This document shows positions 8,455 to 17,344 of a stretch of DNA of 64,000 bases, in pieces (position 1 is the first letter of the stretch; each line of letters begins with the position of its first letter). Location: assembly GCA_963821235.1 (NCBI GenBank), contig CAWGCS010000002.1:62001-126000 (forward strand), read 5' to 3'. Below the pieces are notes generated by a model. The model was not told where the DNA came from, ran no database searches, and saw only the letters and a program-made list of their open reading frames with translations. Made by a program: the position numbers and the translations under genes. This DNA comes from CTSoil-043 sp963821235 (GTDB taxonomy: Bacteria; Chloroflexota; Limnocylindria; Limnocylindrales; CSP1-4).

Positions 8455-10517
8455 GGGGCTCCCTCGGCGCTCCGCCAGCCGATGACCGCCGCGCCGTGTG
8501 GCCCGAGATCGACCTCGACGAGCCCATCGTCCGGCGCCAGGTCGGTCGTGCCCGCGGGCCCGATCGCCGTCGCCGCGGCTGCCTCGGGCGGGAGGCGCAG
8601 CGCCGCGCGGATCGCCGTCGGCCCGTGGTTCGTGAGGACCTGGAGCCCGCCGACTGGCCCGCGGAGGGCGCCCGTCGTGACGTCCGGGTGCGCCACCGAG
8701 GAAGGGTCGGCGATGCCTGCCAGGGCGGCGAGCCCTGCATAGACCCCCCAGCTCCGGTCGCGGGGACCGTGGGCGTCCGGCGTCGCCGCGAGGAGGAGCT
8801 CGAGCGGGTGGGCGAGCGTCACGGCATGCCCGGCCCCGCGGCCGGCGATGACGAGGCCCGGGTCACCGGCAGCGTCGAGCGCGATCACCTCGCTCCCGGC
8901 CGCCGCCGCGAGGGTGGCGCTGCGGGTGGCGAGCGTCCCGTCGCCGGGCGGCAGGGTGAGCTCGTCGCCGGCGGCGAAGGGGCCCCACGACCGGACGAAC
9001 CGCAGGACGGGCGGCGCGGCGGCCGGCGCCCGGTCGAGGATCCGGGCGCCCAGCAGGCTGGCCATCTCGGGGATGGCCACGTCGGACGAGCACGAGACGT
9101 AGACCGTGCCACCGCGCCCGAAGTGGTCGGCCGCACCGGCCCACGTGCTCGTGCGCAGGTGGAGGAGCGTGCTCGAGGTGGAGGCGAGCGGAGCAGGCAG
9201 CAGGATGAGTCGCTGGGACGGCCAGGCCCCGTCGAGACGCTCCCGGGGGAACGCTGCCGGGATCCCCGCGCGCGCTCCCAGGACGAAGGCGTTGAGGAGG
9301 CCCCGCACGAGGGGCGTCGCGTCGCGGCTCGGGCTCCATGCCGCCTCGGCCGGCCGGTACTCCCCGGCCGGGTGGTCCGTGAGACCGTAGGCGGCCGGGT
9401 CGTAGGGTTTGGCGTACTCGTGCGGGACCGGGATGGCGGCCGTGGCGACGGGGCCGTCGGCCGCGAGCCCGGCCAGGTCGAGCCGGCGGACGGTGGCCGC
9501 GAGGTCGGCCAGGACGCGGCCGCGCGGGCGCAGCGCGCCCGTCCAGTCCGTCACCCCGAACTGCGTCTCGTGCGGCTGCCGGACGTACGGTGCGCGGCCG
9601 AAGGCCGGCGGCTCCGCGTCCGTCCAGCACCAGGCGAAGAAGCCGGCCGCTCCGCGGCCCAGGCTCGACCAGCACAGGAGGCGGTCGTACGCCGCGATCC
9701 GCTCCGGGTCGAACTGCGCGGTCGATGCGCCGTACTCGTGGACCATCACCCGCCGACCGGCACCCGCCGCGAGCGCCATCTCGAACGCCGCGGCGTGCGT
9801 CATCCGCGTCCCCAGCAGGCCGTCCGGGTAGAGGTCCGGCTCGTAGATCGGGTACGGGTGGACCGTCGCGAAGTCGAGGTCGGAGGCGACGACGTCGGCC
9901 CGGAACGGGCCCCAGCCGACCTCCTGCCCGGCCGTCCCGATGGTGACGAGGGCGCCGGCGTCAGCCGCGCGGATGGCGTCGACGAGCGACCTGGTCCAGG
10001 CCCGGGCGTCGTCGTCCGTCGTGTCGCGGAAGAGCCAGAACGGCGGCTCGTCGGTCAGGTCCCAGGCGAGGACCGCGGGATCGCCGCGCCAGCGCCGCGC
10101 GAGGTGGGCCGCGTGATCCGCCTGGAGCCCGATCATCGCCGCGTCGCGATGCGGGTGGCGCCCGTCCCGCCAAGGAACGTCCCAGTACGCGTCGCCGACC
10201 TCGCCCCCGATGAAGAGGGTCGGATGGAGGAGGAGCCCGTGACGGCGTGCCGCGGCGAGGACCCGGTCCAGCACCTCCAGGTGCGCCTCGTCGAACCGAC
10301 CCGGCTCGGGCTCGATGGCCGACCACAGGAGGTCGATCCGGACCGCGTCGAGGCCGGTGGCGGCCATTCGGGCGAACGCCCGGTCGAAGGCCTCCGGCCC
10401 GACCCGCCACGGCCAGTCGGGCCCTTCCACCGGCACGAAGTGGGCGCCGACCGGGAGGATCGGCCGGCCGCCGACCTGGAGGTAACGGGAGCCGCTCGCC
10501 GGGCGCGGGTCACTCAC
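8451..10517 (-). CDS. GH5-like glycoside hydrolase, cytoplasmic
   Basis: 688 aa, GTG start overlapping the preceding stop by 8 nt. The first 330 residues form a clan-A type barrel. The acid/base candidate is E157 in LTDEPPFW and the nucleophile candidate is E261 in HEYG; AVRIDLLWSAIEP and a Trp-rich AWCWTDAEPP segment fit cellulase/mannanase-like families. The C-terminal half (about 400-688) looks like beta-rich domains as in GH42-type architectures. There is no signal peptide, so it would act on imported oligosaccharides or glycosides. Family assignment between GH5 and GH42-like groups is not certain from sequence alone. Confidence 0.7.
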   Translation of the reverse strand: MSDPRPASGSRYLQVGGRPILPVGAHFVPVEGPDWPWRVGPEAFDRAFARMAATGLDAVRIDLLWSAIEPEPGRFDEAHLEVLDRVLAAARRHGLLLHPTLFIGGEVGDAYWDVPWRDGRHPHRDAAMIGLQADHAAHLARRWRGDPAVLAWDLTDEPPFWLFRDTTDDDARAWTRSLVDAIRAADAGALVTIGTAGQEVGWGPFRADVVASDLDFATVHPYPIYEPDLYPDGLLGTRMTHAAAFEMALAAGAGRRVMVHEYGASTAQFDPERIAAYDRLLCWSSLGRGAAGFFAWCWTDAEPPAFGRAPYVRQPHETQFGVTDWTGALRPRGRVLADLAATVRRLDLAGLAADGPVATAAIPVPHEYAKPYDPAAYGLTDHPAGEYRPAEAAWSPSRDATPLVRGLLNAFVLGARAGIPAAFPRERLDGAWPSQRLILLPAPLASTSSTLLHLRTSTWAGAADHFGRGGTVYVSCSSDVAIPEMASLLGARILDRAPAAAPPVLRFVRSWGPFAAGDELTLPPGDGTLATRSATLAAAAGSEVIALDAAGDPGLVIAGRGAGHAVTLAHPLELLLAATPDAHGPRDRSWGVYAGLAALAGIADPSSVAHPDVTTGALRGPVGGLQVLTNHGPTAIRAALRLPPEAAAATAIGPAGTTDLAPDDGLVEVDLGPHGAAVIGWRSAEGAP

Positions 10518-11580
10518 GGGTCGTCACCTTGGATGCGAGGGAGAAGTCCTCGGGCCGACGACCGCGGGCGTGGGCGAGCCGCCGGGCGAGGAGCTGGAGG
10601 GGGCCGAGGGCCGCCCCCGGGGCCAGGATCCCCCGGGGTCCCGGGACGGCGATCGCTTCGACGCCTGCCGGCGCAGGGCCGGCGGGACCGACGAGGAGGA
10701 CGGCGGCGCCGGCCGCGGCCAGCTCGCCGGCGAAGGCCCGGTCCAGGGCCTCCGCGGCCGGCTCGAGGGAGAAGACGACCACCGCGACGTCCGCGGAGAC
10801 GACTTCCAGGGGCCCGTGCCGGAACTCGGCGGTCGGCAGCGCGACGGCCGCCACGCCCGCCGCCTCCATCAGCGTCAGGGCGGTCATCTCGGCCGCGGCG
10901 AGCCCCGTGCCGCGTCCGAGCGCGACGATCGTCGGTCGCTCGCCGAGCCACGCCGCGAGGCGCTCCCCGGTCCGGTCGGGCTCCCCGAGCAGGCCCGCGG
11001 ACGTGGTCGCCGCCAGCGCCGCCGCGGCCCGGAGGTCCGAGACGACGGACTCGACGGCGCCGCCTGCCAGGGTCCCGGCCACGGCGGCCAGCGCGACGAG
11101 CGATCCCGCGAACGTCATCGTGGACGGGCATGCCTCCACGCCCACGTCTGTGTCGAGGACGAGGTCCGCCAGCGCCGCGACCGGCGTCAGCGGGCCGTTC
11201 GTGATCGCCAGGACCAGCGGGCGCCGGCCGGCGTCGATCTCGCGGACCTCCTCGGCGAGCCGGACGGCCTCGGCGCTCCGGCCAGACTGGCTGACGAGGA
11301 CCAGCAGGTGAACCTCCCGGAGCATCGGCCGCCGGACGTGGAGGAGCTCGGCCGCATCGATCGTCGTGGCGAGGATACCCGCGCCACCGAGCGTCGCCGC
11401 CGCGGCGAGGCACGCGTCGTACGAGCTGCCCATCCCGGTCAGGACGATCGGCGCGCAGGGGCCGCCCGCGGCGAGCGCGCGCAGCGGGTCGGGCTGGGCC
11501 GCCATCGCCTCGGCGGCGCGCCGGAACGCGGCGGGCTGGCCGAGGATCTCGTCCAGGTAGCGATCGGCCCGCTCGGTCAT
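10510..11580 (-). CDS. SIS-domain protein (GlcN-6-P deaminase/aldose-ketose isomerase-like)
   Basis: 356 aa, ATG start in a 4-nt overlap with the upstream permease gene. Two SIS domains are visible: the first has VLTGMGSSYDACLAA and VSQSGRSAEAVRLAEE, and the second has EFRHGPLEVV, as in the isomerase half of GlmS and in NagB-II/AgaS deaminases. It lacks a glutaminase domain. Expected role: conversion of an amino-sugar 6-phosphate to fructose-6-phosphate plus ammonia, or a related isomerisation, in the cytoplasm. Position between the ABC importer and the kinase genes supports amino-sugar catabolism. Confidence 0.75.
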   Translation of the reverse strand: MTERADRYLDEILGQPAAFRRAAEAMAAQPDPLRALAAGGPCAPIVLTGMGSSYDACLAAAATLGGAGILATTIDAAELLHVRRPMLREVHLLVLVSQSGRSAEAVRLAEEVREIDAGRRPLVLAITNGPLTPVAALADLVLDTDVGVEACPSTMTFAGSLVALAAVAGTLAGGAVESVVSDLRAAAALAATTSAGLLGEPDRTGERLAAWLGERPTIVALGRGTGLAAAEMTALTLMEAAGVAAVALPTAEFRHGPLEVVSADVAVVVFSLEPAAEALDRAFAGELAAAGAAVLLVGPAGPAPAGVEAIAVPGPRGILAPGAALGPLQLLARRLAHARGRRPEDFSLASKVTTRE

Positions 11581-12425
11581 TCGACGTCCTTCACGGCGCC
11601 CGCCGTCAGCCCCTCGATGAACCGTCGCTGGAGGACGAGGAAGACGACGATCATCGGGCCGGCCGCCATCACGGTCCCGGCCATGGTCTGGCCCCAGTTC
11701 ACGGTGTTCTTGCGGGCCAGGAGGGCGAGGCCGACGGGCAGGGTTCGCATCTCGTCCGAGCTCGTGACGATGAGCGGCCAGAGGAAGTCGTTCCAGGCGG
11801 CGATGAAGGTGAAGATCGCCAGCGTCGCCATCCCCGGGGCCGCCAGGGGAAAGATGATGGAGCGGAGGATCCGCCACTCGCTGGCCCCGTCGACGCGCGC
11901 GTTCTCCAGGATCTCGCTGGGGATGGAGCGCAGGAACTGGCGCATCAGGAAGATTCCGAAGACCTGGACCGCGGAGGGCGCGATGAGCCCGAAGTAGGTG
12001 TCCGCCCCGATGATCCCCGTCGCCTCCTTGAGGTGGACCATGATCGAATAGAGCGGGATCAGGTTCACCTGGAAGGGGACCATGAGCGTCAGGAGCAGGA
12101 CCGCGAAGATGAGGTCGCGTCCCGGGAACCGGAGCTTCGCGAACGCGTAGGCGGCCATGGTCCCGAAGATGACGTTGAGGAGGACGATGGCGCCGGTGAC
12201 GACGACGCTGTTGAGCAGGTACCGGCCGAACGGCAGCAGCGTCAGGACGTCCTGGAAGTTCTGCAGGGTGGCCGGGTCGGGGATCAGCTTCGGCGGCGAG
12301 GCGAAGACGTCGGCGCTTGGCTTGAGGGCCGTGGACACGGTCCAGAAGAACGGCGCGACCATGACCAGCGCAGCGACGACGAGGCCGGCGTACAGGGCGG
12401 CCCGGCGGAGCCGGCGGGCGGTCAT
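11577..12425 (-). CDS. Sugar ABC transporter permease, MalG/LacG type
   Basis: 282 aa with six predicted membrane segments and the cytoplasmic EAA loop ENARVDGASEWRILRSIIFP, which docks the ATPase. N-terminal ...MVAPFFWTVSTALKPSADVF is characteristic of CUT1-family second permeases. Start and stop both overlap neighbouring genes, so it is co-translated with the first permease. No ATPase gene lies in this operon; CUT1 importers often share a genome-wide MsmK-like ATPase. Confidence 0.9.
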   Translation of the reverse strand: MTARRLRRAALYAGLVVAALVMVAPFFWTVSTALKPSADVFASPPKLIPDPATLQNFQDVLTLLPFGRYLLNSVVVTGAIVLLNVIFGTMAAYAFAKLRFPGRDLIFAVLLLTLMVPFQVNLIPLYSIMVHLKEATGIIGADTYFGLIAPSAVQVFGIFLMRQFLRSIPSEILENARVDGASEWRILRSIIFPLAAPGMATLAIFTFIAAWNDFLWPLIVTSSDEMRTLPVGLALLARKNTVNWGQTMAGTVMAAGPMIVVFLVLQRRFIEGLTAGAVKDVE

Positions 12426-13288
12426 CAGTCACGCTCCCCGAAGAACCGGAACTGGATCCACGACAGGGCCGCCAGGATGACGAAGAGGATGTAGGCGACG
12501 GCCGAAGCCTCGCCCAGGTGCAGGGAGTTGAACTTGTCGTAGAGGTCGAAGACCATCGTCCGCGTCGCGTTGACCGGCCCTCCCTGGGTCATCACGAAGA
12601 CCTGATCGAAGACCTGGAAGCTGCCGATGATCCCGATGATGTAGATGAACAGGATCGTGGGGCGCAGCCCGGGCAGCGTCACGTGGCGGAACTGCGCCCA
12701 CCGGCCGGCCCCGTCGACCCGGGCCGCGTCGTAGTAGTCGCGTGGGATCCCGCCGAGGGCCGCCAGGAAGACGACCGTCTCGAACCCGAAGCCCTGCCAG
12801 ACGCTGGCCACGACGATCGCCGGGAGCGCGGTGCTCGGGTCCGAGAGCCAGTTGTGGCCCGGCAGGGCGAACAGCCGCAGGACCTCGTTGATGAGACCGT
12901 TCTCGTTGTAGAGCATCTTCCAGATCGTGGCTACCACCACCAGCGAGGTCATCACGGGAAGGAAGAAGGCCACCCGGAAGAGGCCCCGGAAGCGCATGGC
13001 CCGGTTGAGGAGGAGGGCCGAGGCGAGCCCGAGCGGCGGCCCGAGGCCCATCCCCAGGACGACGAAGGCCGCGGTGTTCGAGATGGAGCGCTGGAAGCGT
13101 GGGCTCCCCAGGAGCGAGGCGTAGTTGTCCAGGCCGACCCATGTCGGCGGCTTCACGCCGTTGTAGTCGGTGAAGCTCCAGTACGCCGACAGGAGGATCG
13201 GGATGAGGAGGAAGACGACGGCCGCGAGCACGGCCGGCGCGATCAGCGCGTAGCCGATCGACTGGCGTCGGAGCCGCGCGAGGGTCAT
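12425..13288 (-). CDS. Sugar ABC transporter permease, MalF/LacF type
   Basis: 287 aa, CUT1-family first permease with about six membrane helices. Features are the early periplasmic loop FTDYNGVKPPTWVGLDNYAS and the EAA loop YDAARVDGAGRWAQFRHVTL. Stop and the next start share one base (TGATG). It pairs with the downstream permease and the upstream substrate-binding lipoprotein as a carbohydrate importer. Confidence 0.9.
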   Translation of the reverse strand: MTLARLRRQSIGYALIAPAVLAAVVFLLIPILLSAYWSFTDYNGVKPPTWVGLDNYASLLGSPRFQRSISNTAAFVVLGMGLGPPLGLASALLLNRAMRFRGLFRVAFFLPVMTSLVVVATIWKMLYNENGLINEVLRLFALPGHNWLSDPSTALPAIVVASVWQGFGFETVVFLAALGGIPRDYYDAARVDGAGRWAQFRHVTLPGLRPTILFIYIIGIIGSFQVFDQVFVMTQGGPVNATRTMVFDLYDKFNSLHLGEASAVAYILFVILAALSWIQFRFFGERD

Positions 13289-13322
13289 CGCCTTCCTCGT
13301 CCGGATCGTCCCTTGGCCGGGC

Positions 13323-14675
13323 CTACTTCTGCAGGAGGGCGTTCGTCTCGTCCGCGGCGGCGTCGAGGGCGTCCTTGGCCGAGCTCTGGCCGAGCAGGAC
13401 GCCCGCGATCGCGTCGTCCATGGTCGGCGTCTGGATCTCCGCCCAGGCCTTGACGTACGGGAAGTGGGTCGCTGTCTTCATCGTGTCGAGGAAGATCGCG
13501 AACGGCGCGTCGTCGCCGAAGAACGGATCGGGCTTCGTCAGCTCGGGGTTCTCCAGCGCGGCCGTCGTCGCCGGCGCGGCGCCGGCGAGCGTGAAGACGC
13601 CGACCTCCTGCTCGGGTCGCAGCATGTAGGACACGAACAGCCAGGCCGCGTCCTTGTGGGCCGCGGCGACCGGGATGCCGAGGCCCGTCCCGCCGAGGTA
13701 GCTGCCGGGTTGCTTCGAGTACGGCGCCGGGGCGACCTTCCACATGCCGGCCATCTCGGGGGCGCCGCTCTTGAGGACGCCCATCATGTACGGCCCGTTC
13801 TGGAACATCGCGAGGGTGCCGTCCTTGAAGGCGGCCATCTGGTCGCCCTGGTCCGGACCCCAGTAGACGCCGCTCCCGTCGTCGATGAACGACCGGTTGA
13901 ACTCGAGGGCGGACACGCCCTCGGGGCTGTTGAAGGCCGCGGCCGTGGCGTCGGCGTTGAGAATCGAGCCCCCGTTCTGGAAGAGGAACTGGGCGTAGTG
14001 GAACGTGTCGGGCCAGACCTGGTAGAGGTACCTGTCCGGCTTCCCGTCGCCGTTCGCGTCCTCGGCCAGCTGCTTCGCGGCCGCGCGCAGCTCATCCCAG
14101 GTCGTGGGGATGGCGATCCCCTTCGCGGCGAAGAGGTCCGCCCGGTAGTAGAGGGCGTAGGCGTCGAAGTCGAAGAGCATCGTCACGTACGCGCCGTCGT
14201 ACTTCATCGCTTCGTCGGCTCCGGCGTTGTACTGCTCGGCGATCGGCGCACCGTTCAGCATCCCGCCGGACAGCGTCGAGAGATCCTCGAGCACGCCGTT
14301 CGAGGCGAGGGTGGGGATCCAGGTCATGTCGAGCGTCGCGACGTCCGGCGCGGCGCCGGCCGCGACCCCGACGGCGAACTTCTCGTTCATGGAGTCCCAG
14401 TCGAGGGCCTCGTACTTGACGGTGATCCAGGGGTACTCCTTCTGGAAGCCGGCGATGGCCGGCTTCACCGGCGTCGCCTCGCCGTAGTAGTCCCACACCG
14501 TGATCGTGACGGGCGTCGTGTCGATCGAGGGCGCGGGGCTCTCGCCGGCGCCGCCGGCGGGCGACGCGGTCACGGGGACCTGCGTTGCCGGGGACGGGCT
14601 CGCCGCGCTCCCGCAGGCGCTCACGACGAGCGCGACCGCCGCGAGCGCCGCGGCGGGATGGATCCAGCGACTCAT
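13323..14675 (-). CDS. Extracellular sugar-binding lipoprotein of the ABC importer
   Basis: 450 aa. A type II signal peptide ends in LVVSAC with C21 as lipid anchor, followed by a Ser/Pro/Ala-rich linker. The mature part is a family 1 solute-binding fold: VTITVWDYYGE, AAGAAPDVATLDMTWIPTLA, IPTTWDELRAAAKQLAED. Several Trp and Tyr residues are suited to stacking on a sugar ring. It captures an oligosaccharide or glycoside for the two permeases. Although its start overlaps the preceding stop, it has its own strong ribosome binding site, consistent with the excess of binding protein usually needed. Confidence 0.9.
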   Translation of the reverse strand: MSRWIHPAAALAAVALVVSACGSAASPSPATQVPVTASPAGGAGESPAPSIDTTPVTITVWDYYGEATPVKPAIAGFQKEYPWITVKYEALDWDSMNEKFAVGVAAGAAPDVATLDMTWIPTLASNGVLEDLSTLSGGMLNGAPIAEQYNAGADEAMKYDGAYVTMLFDFDAYALYYRADLFAAKGIAIPTTWDELRAAAKQLAEDANGDGKPDRYLYQVWPDTFHYAQFLFQNGGSILNADATAAAFNSPEGVSALEFNRSFIDDGSGVYWGPDQGDQMAAFKDGTLAMFQNGPYMMGVLKSGAPEMAGMWKVAPAPYSKQPGSYLGGTGLGIPVAAAHKDAAWLFVSYMLRPEQEVGVFTLAGAAPATTAALENPELTKPDPFFGDDAPFAIFLDTMKTATHFPYVKAWAEIQTPTMDDAIAGVLLGQSSAKDALDAAADETNALLQK

Positions 14676-16384
14676 GCTGCCTCTCCTCCAGGTGCCCGGA
14701 TGGCCGGGCCTGCAACCAGGTGTCCGGCTCGCCGCCGCGGCTCGCCGCCGGCGGGATCGAGGACCGCCAGGCTGGTTCCCGGCGGTGCGTCGTCGAGGTC
14801 GACCGCGAGCTCTCCCGCGTCGACCCGCCACGAGAGCCGGCCGAGGGCCGCCTCGCGGTCGTTCCACCACGTGGCGAGCCCGGCGGTCGTGAGGACCGCG
14901 AGGTCGTCGCGCGTCATGCAGCGGCGGAGCCAGCGCTCCACCGCGCCTGCATAGTCGCGGACATCCCCATGCACCCTCCCGTACCCGGCGTCGGGCGGGT
15001 CGATGAAGACGTGGGCGAGGCTGCGGCGGGCGAGGGCCCGCTCGACGACCTCCTCGAGGAGGGCCTCGTACGCCGCGGGGGTCGCAGTCCGCCGGCGAAC
15101 CCCTTCGTGGAGGGTGTTGTAGGAGCAGAACCCGTCGTTGAAGGTCGGGTCGCTCGGGTCCGTGCTGAGGGGGAGCTGCAGGAGCGCGAATCGGCCGGCT
15201 GGATCCGGGTGCGACCGTGCCCACGCGGCGTCCGCTTCCCGGGCGCTCCACGCCGTCCGCGAAGGGTGGTACGGGAGGCCGCCGGTGAGCGTCACGTTGG
15301 CGCCCACCGATGACTCGGCGCGGTAGCCCAGCGCATCGAGCACGTCGTACGTGCGCTCGGCTGCCTCCAGCTGGAAGTGGGGGAGCCGGAAGACCCCCTC
15401 GTCGCCGCGGCCCAGGTGGCGCGCGAACGCCGCCGCGCAGCTCCGGAGCTCGTCCGCCATCTCGTCGGCCGTCAGCGACTCCCACCGGCGCGGATCCCAG
15501 TGCGAGTACGGGTGGCCGTAGGAGTGGTTGTAGTAGCCGGGCGCCGGCGGGAACGAGCCGGGCTCGGCGTCGACATTGGCACCGGCAACGAAGATGCCGT
15601 AGGCGGGGTAGCCGGCGCGGTCGGCCGTCTCCAGCGCGGGAGCCACGTAGCGGGAGCATTCGGGATCCACGCCGGTCGGGTGGTCGACGTCGCCGTCGAC
15701 CACGAGCGCGGATCGCCGTCCCCCGGGCCACCGGCCGAGCCCGACGAGCCCCGCCGGGGTAGCTTCCTCGAAGACCGCCTCGGCGAGGAGGACGACCGTC
15801 TCCATCGCCCGCCGGTCGACGGACGCCAGCGGGATGCCGAACCAGGCGATCGCGGCCGGCCGGGTGGCACGGTCGACGGCGCGGATCGCGATCGCCGGGG
15901 CCGTTCCGGCCCAGTGCGCCACGACTCGCCACGCGGGGCCGAGCGACCCGACGGGCCCGGGCGGCTCGAGGATCACGACGCCGTCGTCACCGGGCTCGGG
16001 AAGGCACGCCCGGGCCGCGGCGGCGAGGCCGCCGTCGCTGATCGCGAGACGGCCGTCGGCCTCCAGGCGGCCCGGCGTGAGGGCGATCAGACGCGCCGCG
16101 GCCTCCGATGGCGACCCGACGAGGAGGAGGCTGGTGCCGGCGTCGCAGCCGCGCGCCAGGGCGCCTGCCCAGGCGTCATCGACCGCGGCGGCCGGCACGA
16201 CGAGCGTCGTGAAGGCACCGCCCGGCGCGCCTGCGGGTCTGGCGACCCGCTCCGCCCGATAGCCCCACGCCTCGACGAGGACCGCCCACCACGCCGCGTC
16301 AGGCCAGCCCGGCTCGCCTTCGGGCGGGACCACGATCCCGAGTCGCGGGGTCACGTCCCAGCCGGACAGGCGGACGGCGCTCAT
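14672..16384 (-). CDS. Polysaccharide-deacetylase-like (NodB fold) two-domain protein
   Basis: 570 aa. The C-terminal part (about 215-520) carries NodB motifs: LVVDGDVDHPT (catalytic and metal Asp), HSYGHP (metal His pair, H(S/T)xxH(P/S)) and FRLPHFQ. The N-terminal 200 residues form an alpha/beta domain resembling a class I amidotransferase-like fold without an evident catalytic Cys. No signal peptide or membrane segment is seen, unusual for an enzyme family that mostly works outside the cell. Probable role: removing an acyl group from an imported N-acetylated oligosaccharide. It sits directly after the regulator, with 4-nt overlaps on both sides. Substrate is inferred. Confidence 0.65.
   Translation of the reverse strand: MSAVRLSGWDVTPRLGIVVPPEGEPGWPDAAWWAVLVEAWGYRAERVARPAGAPGGAFTTLVVPAAAVDDAWAGALARGCDAGTSLLLVGSPSEAAARLIALTPGRLEADGRLAISDGGLAAAARACLPEPGDDGVVILEPPGPVGSLGPAWRVVAHWAGTAPAIAIRAVDRATRPAAIAWFGIPLASVDRRAMETVVLLAEAVFEEATPAGLVGLGRWPGGRRSALVVDGDVDHPTGVDPECSRYVAPALETADRAGYPAYGIFVAGANVDAEPGSFPPAPGYYNHSYGHPYSHWDPRRWESLTADEMADELRSCAAAFARHLGRGDEGVFRLPHFQLEAAERTYDVLDALGYRAESSVGANVTLTGGLPYHPSRTAWSAREADAAWARSHPDPAGRFALLQLPLSTDPSDPTFNDGFCSYNTLHEGVRRRTATPAAYEALLEEVVERALARRSLAHVFIDPPDAGYGRVHGDVRDYAGAVERWLRRCMTRDDLAVLTTAGLATWWNDREAALGRLSWRVDAGELAVDLDDAPPGTSLAVLDPAGGEPRRRAGHLVAGPAIRAPGGEAA
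14681..14689 (-). promoter_or_regulatory. Strong ribosome binding site of the binding-protein gene
   Basis: On the minus strand GGAGGAGAG stands 5 nt before the ATG at 14675, inside the end of the deacetylase-like gene. It fixes the start codon and would boost expression of the lipoprotein over its operon partners. Confidence 0.6.
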
Positions 16385-17172
16385 GCGCCGGGCTCCCGGG
16401 ACGGCCGCGGCTCGAGCGGCTCGACGCTCCGGGCCCGGGCGCCGCTCGTCTCGATGAAGTAGCGAGCGTGCTCCGGCGACACGATGGTCCGGCTGTGCTC
16501 GACCACGCTGCCATCGGGAGCAGACGCTGTTCCCTCCAGGCAGATCGCGGGCTTCGCCGAGCTCAGCCCGAGGAGGCGCGCTTCGCGAGCGCCGGGGACG
16601 ACCGCGGAGATCGTCTCCCGGGTCCGGGCGATCGTCAGGCCGTAGCGTCGCTCGAGCGTCTCGTAGAGGGAGGCGACGGAGAAGTCCTCCTCGAGCAGGC
16701 CGGGGAAGCGCTCGGCGGAGAGGTGGGCCTGTTCGAGGAGGTAGGGGACGCCGTCGGCGCCCCGAACGCGCTCGAGGTAGTGGACCGGGGCCCCCACGGC
16801 GACCTCGAGCGCCGCCGCGACAGTCGAGGTGGCGGCCTCGCGACGCGAGGTCACGACCGACGCATACGGCTCCAGGTCGCGCGCGCGCATCTCGTCGGCG
16901 AACCCGGCGCGAGCGGCGATGTTGCGGATGATCGGCGGTCGCCGGACGAACGTCCCGCGTCCCCGGGCGCGCTCCAGCCGTCCCTCGCGGGCGAGCTCGG
17001 AGAGCGCCCGACGGACGGTGATCAGGCTGCAGCCGTAGCGGGCCGCGAGCTCGCGCTCCGGGGGCAGGCGGTCGCCGGGCCGCCACTCGCCCTCGTCCAG
17101 CGCCGCGCCGAGGTCGAGGTAGACCTGGTGATGGAGCGGGACCGGTCCAGATTCGAGGCGGAAGCGGGTCAT
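16381..17172 (-). CDS. GntR/HutC family transcriptional regulator
   Basis: 263 aa. The N-terminal winged helix-turn-helix spans about residues 10-75 (GDRLPPERELAARYGCSLIT, VRRALSELAREG, ARGRGTFV). A UTRA/HutC-type ligand-binding domain fills about 95-245. It heads the leftward carbohydrate operon and faces the SDR/GH4/ROK operon, so it most likely represses both by binding the palindrome at 17249-17272, with a sugar phosphate as inducer, as is usual in this subfamily. The link of this regulator to that site is inferred from position and symmetry. Confidence 0.9.
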   Translation of the reverse strand: MTRFRLESGPVPLHHQVYLDLGAALDEGEWRPGDRLPPERELAARYGCSLITVRRALSELAREGRLERARGRGTFVRRPPIIRNIAARAGFADEMRARDLEPYASVVTSRREAATSTVAAALEVAVGAPVHYLERVRGADGVPYLLEQAHLSAERFPGLLEEDFSVASLYETLERRYGLTIARTRETISAVVPGAREARLLGLSSAKPAICLEGTASAPDGSVVEHSRTIVSPEHARYFIETSGARARSVEPLEPRPSREPGA

Positions 17173-17248
17173 GCGATCCTTCGAGCGATGAGCGTCCGTC
17201 CGACCCGGGTCGCAGCGGCAGCCTGCTCGCGACGCCCCACGTCTGCTG

Positions 17249-17272
17249 ATTGCTGATAATGTTATAAGCAAT
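17249..17272. promoter_or_regulatory. 24-bp near-palindromic operator between divergent operons
   Basis: The outer arms ATTGCT and AGCAAT match perfectly, and over 12-bp half sites 10 positions are symmetric. The element is AT-rich in otherwise GC-rich DNA and overlaps promoter-like hexamers (GATAAT 17255-17260; TATAAG 17263-17268). This is the right shape and place for the GntR/HutC-type regulator encoded alongside to control both operons. Confidence 0.6.
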
Positions 17273-17344
17273 GTTGCGCGGATGGCAAGCCGGATCTCGC
17301 ACCGACATCCAGCATGTCCCCGGACCCGGGGAGGAGGTGCACGC

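Noticed and set aside
8496..11204. 902-codon open frame antisense to the GH5-like and SIS genes
   Set aside because: Shadow of the minus-strand genes; no domains and a biased composition.
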